DNA of 64,000 nucleotides from Paenibacillus sp. JJ-223 (GCF_927798175.1 NZ_CAKMMP010000018.1:1-64000); one strand, 5' to 3'. Numbered from the stretch's first letter, positions 34,240 through 43,915 are shown. Program-made: numbers and translations. The notes: a model not told the origin generated them from the sequence alone.

Positions 34240-36576
34240 GTGAATACGGAGTGGATCAAGGAGCAGTATGAAGATCGAAAACAGCGGGTACAGTCATTGT
34301 TAGTACAGGCTCGGGACTATTATGCAGCAATAGATATGCAGGAGCAGGCGCAGTCCTTTGAAACTTTACACAATCATCTGGAAAACGGTTACTTCTCTAT
34401 TGTTGTCATTGGAGAGTTCAGCGCCGGAAAATCGACTTTTCTAAACGCCCTCATGGGGGAGAAGTATCTCCCGTCATTTACCAACGAAACGACAGCGACC
34501 GTTAACTTTTTGAGGCACAAGGATGTTGGGCCAGAAGGATACGGCTCGGCCATTTATTATAAGGATGCGAATAAACAACCGCATTATTCGGATGCTTCCG
34601 TACAGACCATAGAGAGGTTCGTAAGTACCAGCAGTGATCTTCACGTAGCCGATGAGATCGACCGGGTGGAGCTTTTCCTGGATTCTGCGTTTCTAAACGA
34701 TGGTGTGATGCTGGTAGACAGTCCGGGACTTAACGGTGTGGCTGAAGGCCACAGGGAGATTACGGAGAGGCAAATTGAAAAATCCCATGCCTGCATTTTC
34801 ATGTTCTCAGCAGATCAGCCAGGCAAGAAAACGGATTTTGAGTTTCTTACAAGCCTAAGGGCCAAAGTCGATACCATTATATTGGTGTTAAACAAGATTG
34901 ATGTAATCAAACCCAATGAACAATCCGTCGAAGACGTGATCGACAATTTGAGGAATAGTTACCGCAAGTATTTTCCGGACCAGCCGATTCCGGAGATTTG
35001 GCCTGTGGCAGCGTATCCCGCCTTGGTTGCCAGAAGCGGCCAGTCTTTGAGCTATCGGGGAAAGAACGCCTATTCTTCGGAAGAAAGACAGGAATATCTT
35101 GCCGTTTCGCGCATGGAGGCGTTTGAACAGCGTCTATGGCGGTTTCTTATTCAAGGCGAAAAAACACGTCAAGAACTATACGCGCCTGTCGATCGGGTGA
35201 AGAAGGTTTTGATTGCGCGTACGAATGAGCTGGATGAACTTAAGCAAGACCTGATTCACGCTGTAGACACCCGAAATGTAGAACTGGAGATTGAAACTCT
35301 GGAGGAAGAGATCCGGCAAGTGGAAGAAAAAATCACGGACAAAAAGCAGGCGCTGCTGGGAGAAATCAATCAGATCGTGAAGGATACGCGTGTTCTGCTC
35401 GGCAGCCGTACCCGTGATATGAAGCAGCGGCTGATCGGCGAGGTACATGAATGGACGGACCTGAACCAGGTTCAGCAGGACGTCGAGCAATTTAACAAAA
35501 AAATCGTGAGGCAGTACCATGAGATTGCCAATCAGGTCCATCAACGTTTCCTGGATGAATTCATGGAATTGCTTCAGAGTCGTTACAGGGAGTATCAGCA
35601 GCAGATCGAAAGCGAAGTCTCGGCCAGGCTTGATGGAATCCAGTTCCAATTGCATAAGGGGATGGCTGCAGACTCGTTCAATTTTCATTTTGGACTGGAA
35701 GAATATCGAACACTCCAAGAGCGTTATGAGCAGGAGCTTGAAGAATTGGAAGAGCGGATGCATGCAGTGATGGATGAACGGCTGCAGGCAGACGAGGAGC
35801 GGAACCGCAGGGCCGAGCTTGAGCAGAAGATTGAAGGTGTGAGGCAGCGGGAGCAGGCGTACAAGGCTGCTTTTGGCCCACGTCCCACCAGTCAACGGTT
35901 CGCAAAGGAGTATACCGAAAAAACAAGCCGTGGCGGAATTTTTGGAGGGGTAAGCGATGTGTTGTTCGGAAAGAAAGAAGTGACCAGAATTGATTATGTC
36001 ACGGATGACAGCGCCCGTCAGGAATACGATGCCGAGATGCTGAAGATTGAACGGCAATTCGAGCAGGAAGCGACGGAACTGAGGAAAAAGATCGAGGCCG
36101 TTGCGGAGCCCCAGAAGGGAACGGAACAATATCGCCAGGAAATGTTGCGGTTGGAAAAGATAATGCTGAAGAAGCGGCAGGAACAGGAGAGGATCGAGGA
36201 GGAGTTCAAAGAACAGTTCCAGAAAAAACATGCTGCTGCATTGCGGAGGGTTCGCAATGAGATTGAAGACTTTGTTGATGCCTTGGAGAAAGAGGCGGAG
36301 GAGCTGCTGGTTAAGGAACTTCGCAAACAACGCAACCAGTTATGCGACATTGCGGTGGACAGCATTCAAAATAACCTTCAAGAATTGATCCTGCGGAAGC
36401 AGAACCAGTTGAAAACTCGTAAACAACAGTTGGAATCCACGGTGGATGAGAAAGAAATGCTTATTCAGCGTTGCGATCAAGAAATGGAAACCATTCGCGA
36501 GGTATTAACGGAGGCGGTCTCACTTGCTGCGGAATTGGAGATGATAGAGGTCGATATTATTTCTATGGATAAATAA
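34240..36576 (+). CDS. dynamin-like GTPase 2
   Basis: 778 residues from GTG with AGGAGG 8 nt upstream. G1 is GEFSAGKS (58-65), G3 DSPG (160-163) and G4 NKID (218-221), a complete GTP-binding set. It is a diverged paralogue of dynamin 1, with similar length and the same order: GTPase, long coiled coil, and a short KTSRGGIFGGVSDVLFGKKE segment (near 565-584) between helical halves that aligns in position with the RTKERKKF patch. The repeated Phe/Gly/basic makeup fits a membrane-inserting loop. The pair probably assembles as a heteromer, as tandem bacterial dynamins do (inference). Confidence 0.87.
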   Translation: MNTEWIKEQYEDRKQRVQSLLVQARDYYAAIDMQEQAQSFETLHNHLENGYFSIVVIGEFSAGKSTFLNALMGEKYLPSFTNETTATVNFLRHKDVGPEGYGSAIYYKDANKQPHYSDASVQTIERFVSTSSDLHVADEIDRVELFLDSAFLNDGVMLVDSPGLNGVAEGHREITERQIEKSHACIFMFSADQPGKKTDFEFLTSLRAKVDTIILVLNKIDVIKPNEQSVEDVIDNLRNSYRKYFPDQPIPEIWPVAAYPALVARSGQSLSYRGKNAYSSEERQEYLAVSRMEAFEQRLWRFLIQGEKTRQELYAPVDRVKKVLIARTNELDELKQDLIHAVDTRNVELEIETLEEEIRQVEEKITDKKQALLGEINQIVKDTRVLLGSRTRDMKQRLIGEVHEWTDLNQVQQDVEQFNKKIVRQYHEIANQVHQRFLDEFMELLQSRYREYQQQIESEVSARLDGIQFQLHKGMAADSFNFHFGLEEYRTLQERYEQELEELEERMHAVMDERLQADEERNRRAELEQKIEGVRQREQAYKAAFGPRPTSQRFAKEYTEKTSRGGIFGGVSDVLFGKKEVTRIDYVTDDSARQEYDAEMLKIERQFEQEATELRKKIEAVAEPQKGTEQYRQEMLRLEKIMLKKRQEQERIEEEFKEQFQKKHAAALRRVRNEIEDFVDALEKEAEELLVKELRKQRNQLCDIAVDSIQNNLQELILRKQNQLKTRKQQLESTVDEKEMLIQRCDQEMETIREVLTEAVSLAAELEMIEVDIISMDK

Positions 36577-36608
36577 CATTATATGGTGAAATCGGAAGGT
36601 GGACGGAA

Positions 36609-39032
36609 ATGACAATGAAAGAAATGATGCGCACCCATAAGGAAATCGCCTCTTATTTAGGAGACGAGGGCAGCCTTTATTTGCTTGATGAATTGGAGCG
36701 CAGGCGACTGAGGGGAGAATTTTATCTTCCCATCGTCGGCCAATTTTCAGCAGGAAAATCAAAATTTATTAACGCGCTTCTGGATATTCATTATCTACCC
36801 ACAAAAGGGACGGAGGCAACTGCGATCCCGACGTTTATAGCTTATGGAGAGGAAGAATCGGCGTTTATCGAATATCAGAATGGCTCGATCGTGCCCATCG
36901 CGCCGGAAGGACTCGCTTCCTACCAGCACACGGGTGATGGATCTACCGCTCAGGATATCAAGGCACTCCATCTGCAATTAAACAATCCATTATTGGAACA
37001 AGGACTGGTCATTGTAGATACGCCGGGATTTAATACGATCGTTCGCTCTCATGAGGAGGTGACGTTATCCGTTATTCGACAAGCACAGTTTCTAATCTAT
37101 GTCATGAGCAAGTCCTTGACGGAATATGATGCGAAATTTCTGCAGAAGATTGAGGAGATGGGTATTGAACTAATCTTTGTGAGAACGAAGTTGGATGAAA
37201 TCAAACCATTTGAGGAATCGCTGGAAGAGCTAATTCAAACCGAAAATGCAAAAATTTATAAATATTTTGAGAAGAAACGTCTTTTTTTTCCTGTGAGTAG
37301 CGATGCAGAAGCACTGAAGCAGCTGGAATGGAAGAGACGCATGGAAGATATGCAACAATACATTAATACACAGGTCAATCCTTGTTTAAAGGAGTTATGG
37401 GACGCGAGTTTAGGTCAACGACTTCTTGTTTTGGGAAGAGCATTTTATCGCAGCTTGAATGAGAAGCAGGAACTGCTGCAAAGGGCGGATAGCATTAGTG
37501 CGGAAAAGCTGCAAGCGCAAGTGTCATTTTTGGAGCAGCAAGTGCGGCTTCTCGATAAATCGCATTATGTCAGAAGCAACCAAATTCAAACGGATTTGGA
37601 CCCCTTCTTATTTAAAATCAAGAACGATGCCAATCGATATAAGGAAGAATGCAGAGTAGCCTTCGAACGGGGCATCCCTCTTCATTCCGGCATGGAAGCT
37701 ATGCAAGAATGGACCCGTAGCAATGCTTTGAAGCGGGTTGAGGCCTACATGAATTATATTCAAGAAATGTTCTCTATATATAACCGGCAAATGATAGAAC
37801 AAGGTTTTCATGGGGCGCAGCATCTCATTCAAGAAATTTCCCATCAACTAGAGGGAGGCTTAGATCTGAATGCTCCTCCATTCCACCTTACTCTTCCCGA
37901 TCCGGAGCGGATTAACCAAACACATGAGCACGCCGTTAGTCGACTTCATGAGGAACTAGCGTTGTTAGCAGAGTTGCTTCAACGAAGCGATGAAGAACTC
38001 AGACAGTATGACGTGACTATGGATGAGGTTCAAGCGCTGGCGTGGGAGTTGGAACATGTTGTTTCGGAAGCGCGAAGAGAAATGGAGGGCATGGAAACCT
38101 ATACTCCCCAGACGATATACGTTGAAGGAAACCAGAGCGCTTCTGAATTCATGGGGAAAATCGGGAATATTGCGGATTGGCTGACGCTGTTTATTCCAGG
38201 GAAAAATGCAGCAACTGCGGCGACAAAGGTGGAGAAAATATCAAAGATAACGCAAATCGGAAAAAAATTAAACGTTCCGGCTAAAACGTTACAGGCTGCC
38301 ACCAAAACGTTAGATACCGTTATAACAAAGGGAAACAAATTGCGACAAAACATGAACAAAGCCAAGGATGTTGTGGTTAAGGTGCAAGGCTATCAGAACC
38401 TGGTCCGTCAAACGCTTCCCGATGAACACGCCGGCTTGCTGGATTTTATTACGTTGGAATATTGGTTTAAAAAGGCCGGCACCTTGTTTGATACGCCACC
38501 TTATCATGAATTGGACAAGGTTGCCGAAGCAAATTACTTCAATCGGAAGAAGGAACTGGAGCAGCGGCATCATCAAGCCATCCAGAAGGAATTGAAGCAG
38601 CTGGACGAGCTACGGTTGCTCCGTCAGAAGGAAGAAAGGCTGAAAAAGGAAAAAGAAGTCCAGCTCAGAAACCAGAAACTTCTTGAGAAGCAGCTTGAGG
38701 CGGAGCGGGAACGGGCTGAAAAAGAGGCAGCAACGACATATGCGAGACAACTGACGGGGCTGTTCGAGGAGGAACTTTCCCGTGTCCACGCCATGCTTCT
38801 GGTTAGACTTGAACAAAGTTATCATCGTCAGGTGCAGGCTATTATAATCAGCGCCACTATAGAGATTCAGCAGAAAATGGCTTCCATTCAATCCGACCTC
38901 CAGAAGCTGCTGGAAGAGAAGCACGATCGGACTACGGATCAGCATCGTGCCATCCAGCAAGTTGAAGCATTTATGGATTATCTGGAAGAGAGTGGCGCAA
39001 GGTTGAAAGGAAATGTAGGATGCATCCAGTAA
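36609..39032 (+). CDS. dynamin-like GTPase 3
   Basis: 807 residues; GGAAGGTGG precedes the ATG, and a second ATG follows two codons later. G1 is GQFSAGKS (44-51), G3 DTPG (137-140) and G4 TKLD (193-196). It is clearly of another subgroup than 1 and 2: G1 is followed by KFINALL, and the G3 context is DTPGFNT. After a helical region there is a mostly hydrophobic stretch (about 510-560; IADWLTLFIPGKNAATAA) that may be the membrane-binding element. A highly charged Lys/Glu/Gln coiled coil follows (about 650-720). It overlaps the next gene by 13 nt. Confidence 0.85.
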   Translation: MTMKEMMRTHKEIASYLGDEGSLYLLDELERRRLRGEFYLPIVGQFSAGKSKFINALLDIHYLPTKGTEATAIPTFIAYGEEESAFIEYQNGSIVPIAPEGLASYQHTGDGSTAQDIKALHLQLNNPLLEQGLVIVDTPGFNTIVRSHEEVTLSVIRQAQFLIYVMSKSLTEYDAKFLQKIEEMGIELIFVRTKLDEIKPFEESLEELIQTENAKIYKYFEKKRLFFPVSSDAEALKQLEWKRRMEDMQQYINTQVNPCLKELWDASLGQRLLVLGRAFYRSLNEKQELLQRADSISAEKLQAQVSFLEQQVRLLDKSHYVRSNQIQTDLDPFLFKIKNDANRYKEECRVAFERGIPLHSGMEAMQEWTRSNALKRVEAYMNYIQEMFSIYNRQMIEQGFHGAQHLIQEISHQLEGGLDLNAPPFHLTLPDPERINQTHEHAVSRLHEELALLAELLQRSDEELRQYDVTMDEVQALAWELEHVVSEARREMEGMETYTPQTIYVEGNQSASEFMGKIGNIADWLTLFIPGKNAATAATKVEKISKITQIGKKLNVPAKTLQAATKTLDTVITKGNKLRQNMNKAKDVVVKVQGYQNLVRQTLPDEHAGLLDFITLEYWFKKAGTLFDTPPYHELDKVAEANYFNRKKELEQRHHQAIQKELKQLDELRLLRQKEERLKKEKEVQLRNQKLLEKQLEAERERAEKEAATTYARQLTGLFEEELSRVHAMLLVRLEQSYHRQVQAIIISATIEIQQKMASIQSDLQKLLEEKHDRTTDQHRAIQQVEAFMDYLEESGARLKGNVGCIQ

Positions 39033-40204
39033 AACGGTTAGTGCAGGCACATCGCCCGGTCTTTGTTACGGGCATGTTAGGTGCTGAGCGATATGAGTGG
39101 TTTCGCGATCTGCTTGCCCCCCGCTTCAAACGCTTGATTTTATCACGGGAGATGGAGCAGGAGGCGGGGATTCCTCTTTTCTTGTTTCCAAACCGGCATC
39201 ATGCAGCTTGGTCGGAGCTGGATACCGGAGAATTCGTTTCATTAGACGAAGAGCCTTCTTCGAAGGCCATCGCTCATTATTTACCCGTATCCCATGGGTT
39301 GATTCCGCAAGGATTTATTTATATCGTATGGCCTTCCTTCGGAAAGTCAGTTGATTTAGACAGGTTATATATGGAAGAGTTTCAGAAAAATATTGAATCG
39401 AAACCCGATTCAAGGCTTTTATGGATAGATGTCTTTCCATTTGCTCAAAAAAATGCCTTGGATACGTTGAACGGGCTTCGTTCACGCTTGATGCCCCTCG
39501 ATATAACCGTGGGCATGCTTCGCTCGGAGAGACGATATGCCTATTCGGATGTATCTGGAGAAGAAGCGGCTATTGAGCAGGCAATAAAGGAATGGTCCAA
39601 TCTGGGAATTAAGGAATCCGTGATCATTGAATCGGGGGAACATCGGAGTCTTTTCAAATCGCTGTTATCCCAAAAACGCTCTTACATCCCTGCTCTGCAG
39701 TCCCGCATCAGGCATGATGTGCACGCAAAGTTCAAGTTATATCGCAAATATTTTGATGAAGATTACCACTGGATAATTTTGAGCGAGCTTACTGCAGATT
39801 ATTTGGATCCCGTTTTTTCGTATGAAGCCTGGTGTCAGGAGTCTTCTCCGTTAGTTGCTGGCTGGAACAAGCAAGTCCGGAAACGGATCATCCCTGGCCT
39901 GAATGAGAAACTAGCAGAGTTTGTGAAAATGAAGGTAGATGAAACGGAAGTGTATGACCTGAATGCATTTTTGCAGCCCAGACTGAGTGAGGTATGGGAA
40001 ACGGGATTTCGATACATTGAAGAGTCCATTGAGGATGAGGATTTCCCAAAAGGCACTGTTTCCGAAATTCAGTATATGGCTGCGATAAAAACGTATAAGT
40101 CACAGTTTATTGAAGCATTCACTCATGTGACGCAGGTACTTTTGCGCAATACGGTCAAGGAAGTCATTGAAAAGCATTTTGGCCTGTGGGGCAGATTGGC
40201 ATAA
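39020..40204 (+). CDS. unknown protein linked to dynamin-like GTPases
   Basis: 394 residues. No family recognised and no P-loop despite the early VTGMLGAERYEWF. It is soluble and mixed alpha/beta in appearance in the first half (strands such as RLLWIDVFPF and ITVGMLRSERRY), helical in the second. The start overlaps dynamin 3 by 13 nt, so the two proteins are translationally coupled and probably made in fixed ratio. GAAAGGAAATGTAGG precedes the ATG. It may be a dynamin partner or regulator (inference). Confidence 0.75.
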   Translation: MHPVKRLVQAHRPVFVTGMLGAERYEWFRDLLAPRFKRLILSREMEQEAGIPLFLFPNRHHAAWSELDTGEFVSLDEEPSSKAIAHYLPVSHGLIPQGFIYIVWPSFGKSVDLDRLYMEEFQKNIESKPDSRLLWIDVFPFAQKNALDTLNGLRSRLMPLDITVGMLRSERRYAYSDVSGEEAAIEQAIKEWSNLGIKESVIIESGEHRSLFKSLLSQKRSYIPALQSRIRHDVHAKFKLYRKYFDEDYHWIILSELTADYLDPVFSYEAWCQESSPLVAGWNKQVRKRIIPGLNEKLAEFVKMKVDETEVYDLNAFLQPRLSEVWETGFRYIEESIEDEDFPKGTVSEIQYMAAIKTYKSQFIEAFTHVTQVLLRNTVKEVIEKHFGLWGRLA

Positions 40205-40227
40205 TTTCAAAACGGGGGAACGAAAAT

Positions 40228-41142
40228 ATGAAGATTAAAACGATGAGCAGTATCGGCATATTGGTGCTCGCTGGCTCCTTGTTGATGCCTATATATGCCG
40301 TATACGATGCTGCGGGGTATATTATTGCAAGTATATCCTCTGTTCTGATCGCCTGCTTGTGTTATTTTGTGGTTGGGGCCATGGAAGAACGAAGAACGGA
40401 GCTCCAAAAAGTGAATGCGCAGATCCATCGCGAGATGCAAGATAGCAAACAACAGCTTGTTGAATATATGGACAAATTCACGGCTTCCTCGAAAGATGTT
40501 CAATCGGAATGGCTGCAAGCAGCTAAGGATATGAAAGCATACCAACAGGGCTCTTTGCTGCAATTGGAGGATGCAAAAAACCAAATGCTCTCCATTGCAG
40601 CGGATCAGCAGACTCAAGCCAAGCAGCTAGCCCTGCAGCTAGAACAATTTACTTCACGCATGGTATCTTTGTTCGAAGGACGCCTTAAGGAAGAGTTCGA
40701 GGCGATACAGGCTACGAGAACGATGACAGGGGAAGCGTTAGCTGCGCTGGAAGCCGAAGTCTCCCAATCCAAAGAACAGCAAGATATTTACCTAGGTAAA
40801 TTGGAAAGGGTGTATATAGATACGACGAATCAATGGATGTTGAATCAGAAGGATTGGGCTGATTTTGTGAAGCAGCATATGTCTGAGGTGAAGCTCGTCA
40901 TTGAAGATATGCTGGACGATACGAAAGCGGCAGTAGAAGATATTATGAAGTCACAGAGAAAGGATATCCGTGAAGTGCTTGGAGAAATTCAAGAATACCA
41001 GGAGTCTGTGTTAAAAGAACTCGCTGGACAAGGGAGACTGCAGCAATCCAATCTTGAAATTCTTCAAAGACTGCAGGAGGAAATCCTTGATCTGAACCAG
41101 CAGGACATGAAATTGATTTCCAGGCTGATGGAGAAGGTGTGA
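40228..41142 (+). CDS. membrane-anchored coiled-coil protein
   Basis: 304 residues from ATG at 40228 (GGGGGAA upstream); an in-frame ATG at 40186 inside the previous gene would add 14 residues. Two adjacent transmembrane helices (about 6-25 and 30-50) are followed by about 250 residues of continuous Glu/Gln/Lys-rich heptads with no globular domain. The short loop between helices means the rod faces the cytoplasm, where it could dock or position the dynamin GTPases on the membrane (inference). It is followed after 1 nt by the last gene of the operon. Confidence 0.77.
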   Translation: MKIKTMSSIGILVLAGSLLMPIYAVYDAAGYIIASISSVLIACLCYFVVGAMEERRTELQKVNAQIHREMQDSKQQLVEYMDKFTASSKDVQSEWLQAAKDMKAYQQGSLLQLEDAKNQMLSIAADQQTQAKQLALQLEQFTSRMVSLFEGRLKEEFEAIQATRTMTGEALAALEAEVSQSKEQQDIYLGKLERVYIDTTNQWMLNQKDWADFVKQHMSEVKLVIEDMLDDTKAAVEDIMKSQRKDIREVLGEIQEYQESVLKELAGQGRLQQSNLEILQRLQEEILDLNQQDMKLISRLMEKV

Positions 41143-41143
41143 T

Positions 41144-41467
41144 ATGCAATTGGATGAGCATTCAGCCCGAAACGATTACAAAAATACGCGTATCTTGGAA
41201 TTATTGCGCAACCAGATCAATAACTTCTATTATGATCCCCGTAATCAGCATAAACTCAGTCTGCTATCCATACACCCTTCAACTCAGGCCAGGCAGATTG
41301 AAGAGAATCTTCTTGTCTTGGATGAGCTTATTATCAGCATAGAAAGAAATCTAGGCTGTGGCAACTTCAAAAGAGCTCTTCATTTTATTTGGATACTGCA
41401 GCATCAAATGAATCAGACGCAAACGCAATTAGTAAATTTGGATTTTTTAGAATTAATTAATCATTAA
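41144..41467 (+). CDS. small helical protein, last gene of the dynamin-like operon
   Basis: 107 residues, ATG with GAGAAGGTG upstream, 1 nt after the coiled-coil gene. It begins MQLDEHSARNDYKNTRILEL. It has no transmembrane helix and no known domain. Predicted mostly helical, with repeated Asn/Gln and Leu/Ile (NNFYYDPRNQHKLSLL; HFIWILQHQMNQTQTQ). A strong terminator follows, closing the operon. Confidence 0.72.
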   Translation: MQLDEHSARNDYKNTRILELLRNQINNFYYDPRNQHKLSLLSIHPSTQARQIEENLLVLDELIISIERNLGCGNFKRALHFIWILQHQMNQTQTQLVNLDFLELINH

Positions 41468-41478
41468 ATAATCGTGCG

Positions 41479-41544
41479 AAGCATCCTATTCGAACAGCCT
41501 CTATCTGATAAACAGATTCGGGCTGTTCGAAGTGCTTTTTTTTC
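41479..41544 (+). terminator. terminator of the dynamin-like operon
   Basis: TTCGAACAGCC (41489-41499) with GGCTGTTCGAA (41521-41531), plus outer AAGCA/TGCTT, then eight T. Confidence 0.93.
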
Positions 41545-41565
41545 GTATCTAACAGGATGCTTGCC

Positions 41566-41622
41566 TTGTCGTTGATTAGGGAATATTTTATAATGGATCA
41601 AATGATAATGATTTTCAATTAG
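41566..41622 (+). promoter_or_regulatory. promoter with Fur-like box
   Basis: TTGTCG (41566-41571), a 17-bp spacer and consensus TATAAT (41589-41594). GATAATGATTTTCAATTA from 41604 matches the first nine bases of the GATAATGATAATCATTATC Fur box exactly and about half of the rest. It lies over the expected transcription start. Confidence 0.5.
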
Positions 41623-41664
41623 AGGCGGCGAGCAGTGAAACGTCGAATGGGTGGGAGGAGAGCC

Positions 41665-42543
41665 ATGGGTCATAATCCAAAGCTGCATTCGTTGGGAACA
41701 AGTTCGTTTATTACGACAAAGGATGGGCGCAGGCTTCATTATATGAGCAAAGGGAGCGGGGACCTGACGGTTGTATTCGAATCAGGCATGGGAGCCTCGC
41801 GATCGAATTGGGGATTGGTGGCGCCATTGGTCGCCGAGCATTGCCGGACAGTGGTATACGACCGGTCTGGCTTGGGCCGAAGTGACGCGGATTCCGAGGA
41901 TCGCATTCTTCGCCGGCTGGCAGATGACTTGGGAGAGCTACTGTCGGCTCTTGGGCCCGGACCGTATATTCTGGTTGGGCATAGTTGGGGAGGACCTGTT
42001 GCGCGTACCGCAGCAGCGGCAGATTTATCGCGTATCAAAGGACTGGTGCTGGTCGACCCTTCGGATGAGCATTGCGGGCTGTACTTTTCCAGGTTGACCA
42101 AAATCAGTTTTGCACTGAACGGCCTGCTGCTGCCTTTCATGGCGCGCATCGGTTTGCTTCGGCGAATGGGCAGTGTCCTTGGCGAGACCCTGCCCGAAGA
42201 CGTGAAACAGGACCACCTTTTTGAGGATTTTACGGTGCAGGCTGCACGAACGGCGGCAGCAGAAGCGAAAGCGTTTCTGGACGATTTGTCTTCGCTTCAG
42301 GTTGCTCCTCCCCGTCTGGGGAATGCGGAGGTCAGCATCATTTCGGGAACGAGGGCAGGAAAAGGCGAGCGCAAGATCAGGCCGGCGATTGTGGAGGCTC
42401 ATCATCGGACCGTGAGCAAACTGCCGAATGCAAGGTGGATCGAAGCAGCGGAGTCGGGGCATATGGTGATATATACGGAACCTCAGTTAATCGTGGACGA
42501 AATTCTGCGTATGGGAAATGTTGCGGGTCTTGGCGCAGAATGA
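41665..42543 (+). CDS. alpha/beta hydrolase
   Basis: 292 residues from ATG at 41665 (GGGAGGAGAG upstream); the in-frame GTG at 41635 is less likely. The alpha/beta-hydrolase fold shows VVFESGMGASRSNW (oxyanion loop), YDRSGLGRSD, the nucleophile Ser107 in VGHSWGG, an Asp in LVDPSDE, and a C-terminal His in AESGHMV. It has the cap-domain length typical of esterases or epoxide hydrolase-like enzymes. The substrate is unknown. The Fur-like box upstream hints at iron-dependent expression. Confidence 0.87.
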   Translation: MGHNPKLHSLGTSSFITTKDGRRLHYMSKGSGDLTVVFESGMGASRSNWGLVAPLVAEHCRTVVYDRSGLGRSDADSEDRILRRLADDLGELLSALGPGPYILVGHSWGGPVARTAAAADLSRIKGLVLVDPSDEHCGLYFSRLTKISFALNGLLLPFMARIGLLRRMGSVLGETLPEDVKQDHLFEDFTVQAARTAAAEAKAFLDDLSSLQVAPPRLGNAEVSIISGTRAGKGERKIRPAIVEAHHRTVSKLPNARWIEAAESGHMVIYTEPQLIVDEILRMGNVAGLGAE

Positions 42544-42622
42544 GCCAAAAGTGATACAATAATACGTAAATACAAACAATGCTTGCAGCTGCAAGCCAAT
42601 ATAAGCGGAGTGTGGATAAGAG

Positions 42623-43915
42623 ATGAAACCAGTGGAACAGGAAGCAGCGGGAACGCCAAGCTACGCCCGTGCCCAAGTCGGCATGGAAGACATCGTGCGC
42701 GCGCATCATGTGCTTCGCGAAGTAATTGTGAGAACGCCGCTGCAGCGGGACGCTGTATTGTCGGCCAAATATAACTGCAATGTGTATCTCAAAAGAGAAG
42801 ATCAGCAAGTGGTGCGTTCCTTCAAGATCCGCGGTGCGTACAACATGATTCGCAGCTTGTCTCCGGAAGAACTGGAAAGAGGCATCGTGTGCGCAAGCGC
42901 GGGCAACCATGCGCAGGGTGTTGCCTTCTCGTGTAATGCGCTGGGCATTTTCGGGAAAATCTTCATGCCAAGCACGACTCCGAACCAGAAGGTGAAGCAA
43001 GTTCGACGTTTTGGCGGCAGCAATGTGGAAGTGGTGCTGACCGGCGACACGTATGATGATGCATATGAAGAAGCAATGCGTGCCTGCGACGAGCAGGGCA
43101 TGACATTCATCCACCCGTTCGACCAACCCAAAATCATTGCGGGCAACGGTACGGTAGCGATGGAAATCATGGAAAGCCTTGAGGAGAAAGCCGATTATGT
43201 ATTCGTCACGATCGGCGGCGGCGGTCTTGCCGCAGGCGTGGGCACATATGTGAAGACGGTCAGTCCGGAAACACGCGTCATCGGCGTTGAGCCGCTGGGT
43301 GCTGCCTCCATGAGCGAAGCGATGTTCCGGAAGCAGGTCGTCACGTTGGACGATATCGACAAATTCGTGGATGGTGCTGCCGTTAAACGGGTGGGCGACC
43401 TCACCTTCGATATCTGCTGTGACACGCTGGACGACATCGTGAAAGTGCCGGAAGGCAAAGCCTGCACGACCATTCTGGAGCTGTATAATGAAAATGCGAT
43501 TGTAGTCGAACCGGCCGGTTCGCTCACCGTGGCGGCTTTGGACCAGTACCGCGAACAAATCGCGGGCAAAACCGTCGTTTGCGTCATTAGCGGGGGCAAC
43601 AATGACATCGACCGCATGCAGGAGATCAAGGAGCGCTCCCTGATCTATGAAGGGCTCAAATATTACTTCATGGTTAACTTCCCGCAGCGGGCCGGAGCTT
43701 TGCGCGAATTCCTCGTGGACGTTCTGGGACCCGATGACGACATTACCCGTTTCGAATATACGAAGAAACATGACAAAGAAAACGGACCTGCGCTCGTAGG
43801 CATCGAATTGCTGCGTAAAGAGGACTATCAGCCGCTGATCGAACGGATGAACCGCAAAGGCATCGCTTATACCGAACTGAACAAAAATCTGAACCTGTTC
43901 AACATGTTAATCTGA
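42623..43915 (+). CDS. ilvA: threonine dehydratase, biosynthetic
   Basis: 430 residues. A PLP enzyme that converts threonine to 2-oxobutanoate, the first step of isoleucine synthesis. The PLP-binding Lys68 is in SFKIRGAYN, and the phosphate loop is GGGGLAAGVG. A single ACT-like regulatory domain (about 330-430) gives the short biosynthetic type found in bacilli, so feedback control by isoleucine is likely. No T-box leader was seen upstream. The stop overlaps the GNAT start. Confidence 0.95.
   Translation: MKPVEQEAAGTPSYARAQVGMEDIVRAHHVLREVIVRTPLQRDAVLSAKYNCNVYLKREDQQVVRSFKIRGAYNMIRSLSPEELERGIVCASAGNHAQGVAFSCNALGIFGKIFMPSTTPNQKVKQVRRFGGSNVEVVLTGDTYDDAYEEAMRACDEQGMTFIHPFDQPKIIAGNGTVAMEIMESLEEKADYVFVTIGGGGLAAGVGTYVKTVSPETRVIGVEPLGAASMSEAMFRKQVVTLDDIDKFVDGAAVKRVGDLTFDICCDTLDDIVKVPEGKACTTILELYNENAIVVEPAGSLTVAALDQYREQIAGKTVVCVISGGNNDIDRMQEIKERSLIYEGLKYYFMVNFPQRAGALREFLVDVLGPDDDITRFEYTKKHDKENGPALVGIELLRKEDYQPLIERMNRKGIAYTELNKNLNLFNMLI

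Noticed and set aside
29650..41550. Island as an integrated phage or transposon
   Set aside because: No integrase, transposase, tRNA, flanking direct repeats or phage structural genes were found; only base composition and gene content set it apart.
42544..42622. T-box leader for ilvA
   Set aside because: Only 79 bp separate ilvA from the upstream gene, and no T-box sequence or antiterminator is present.
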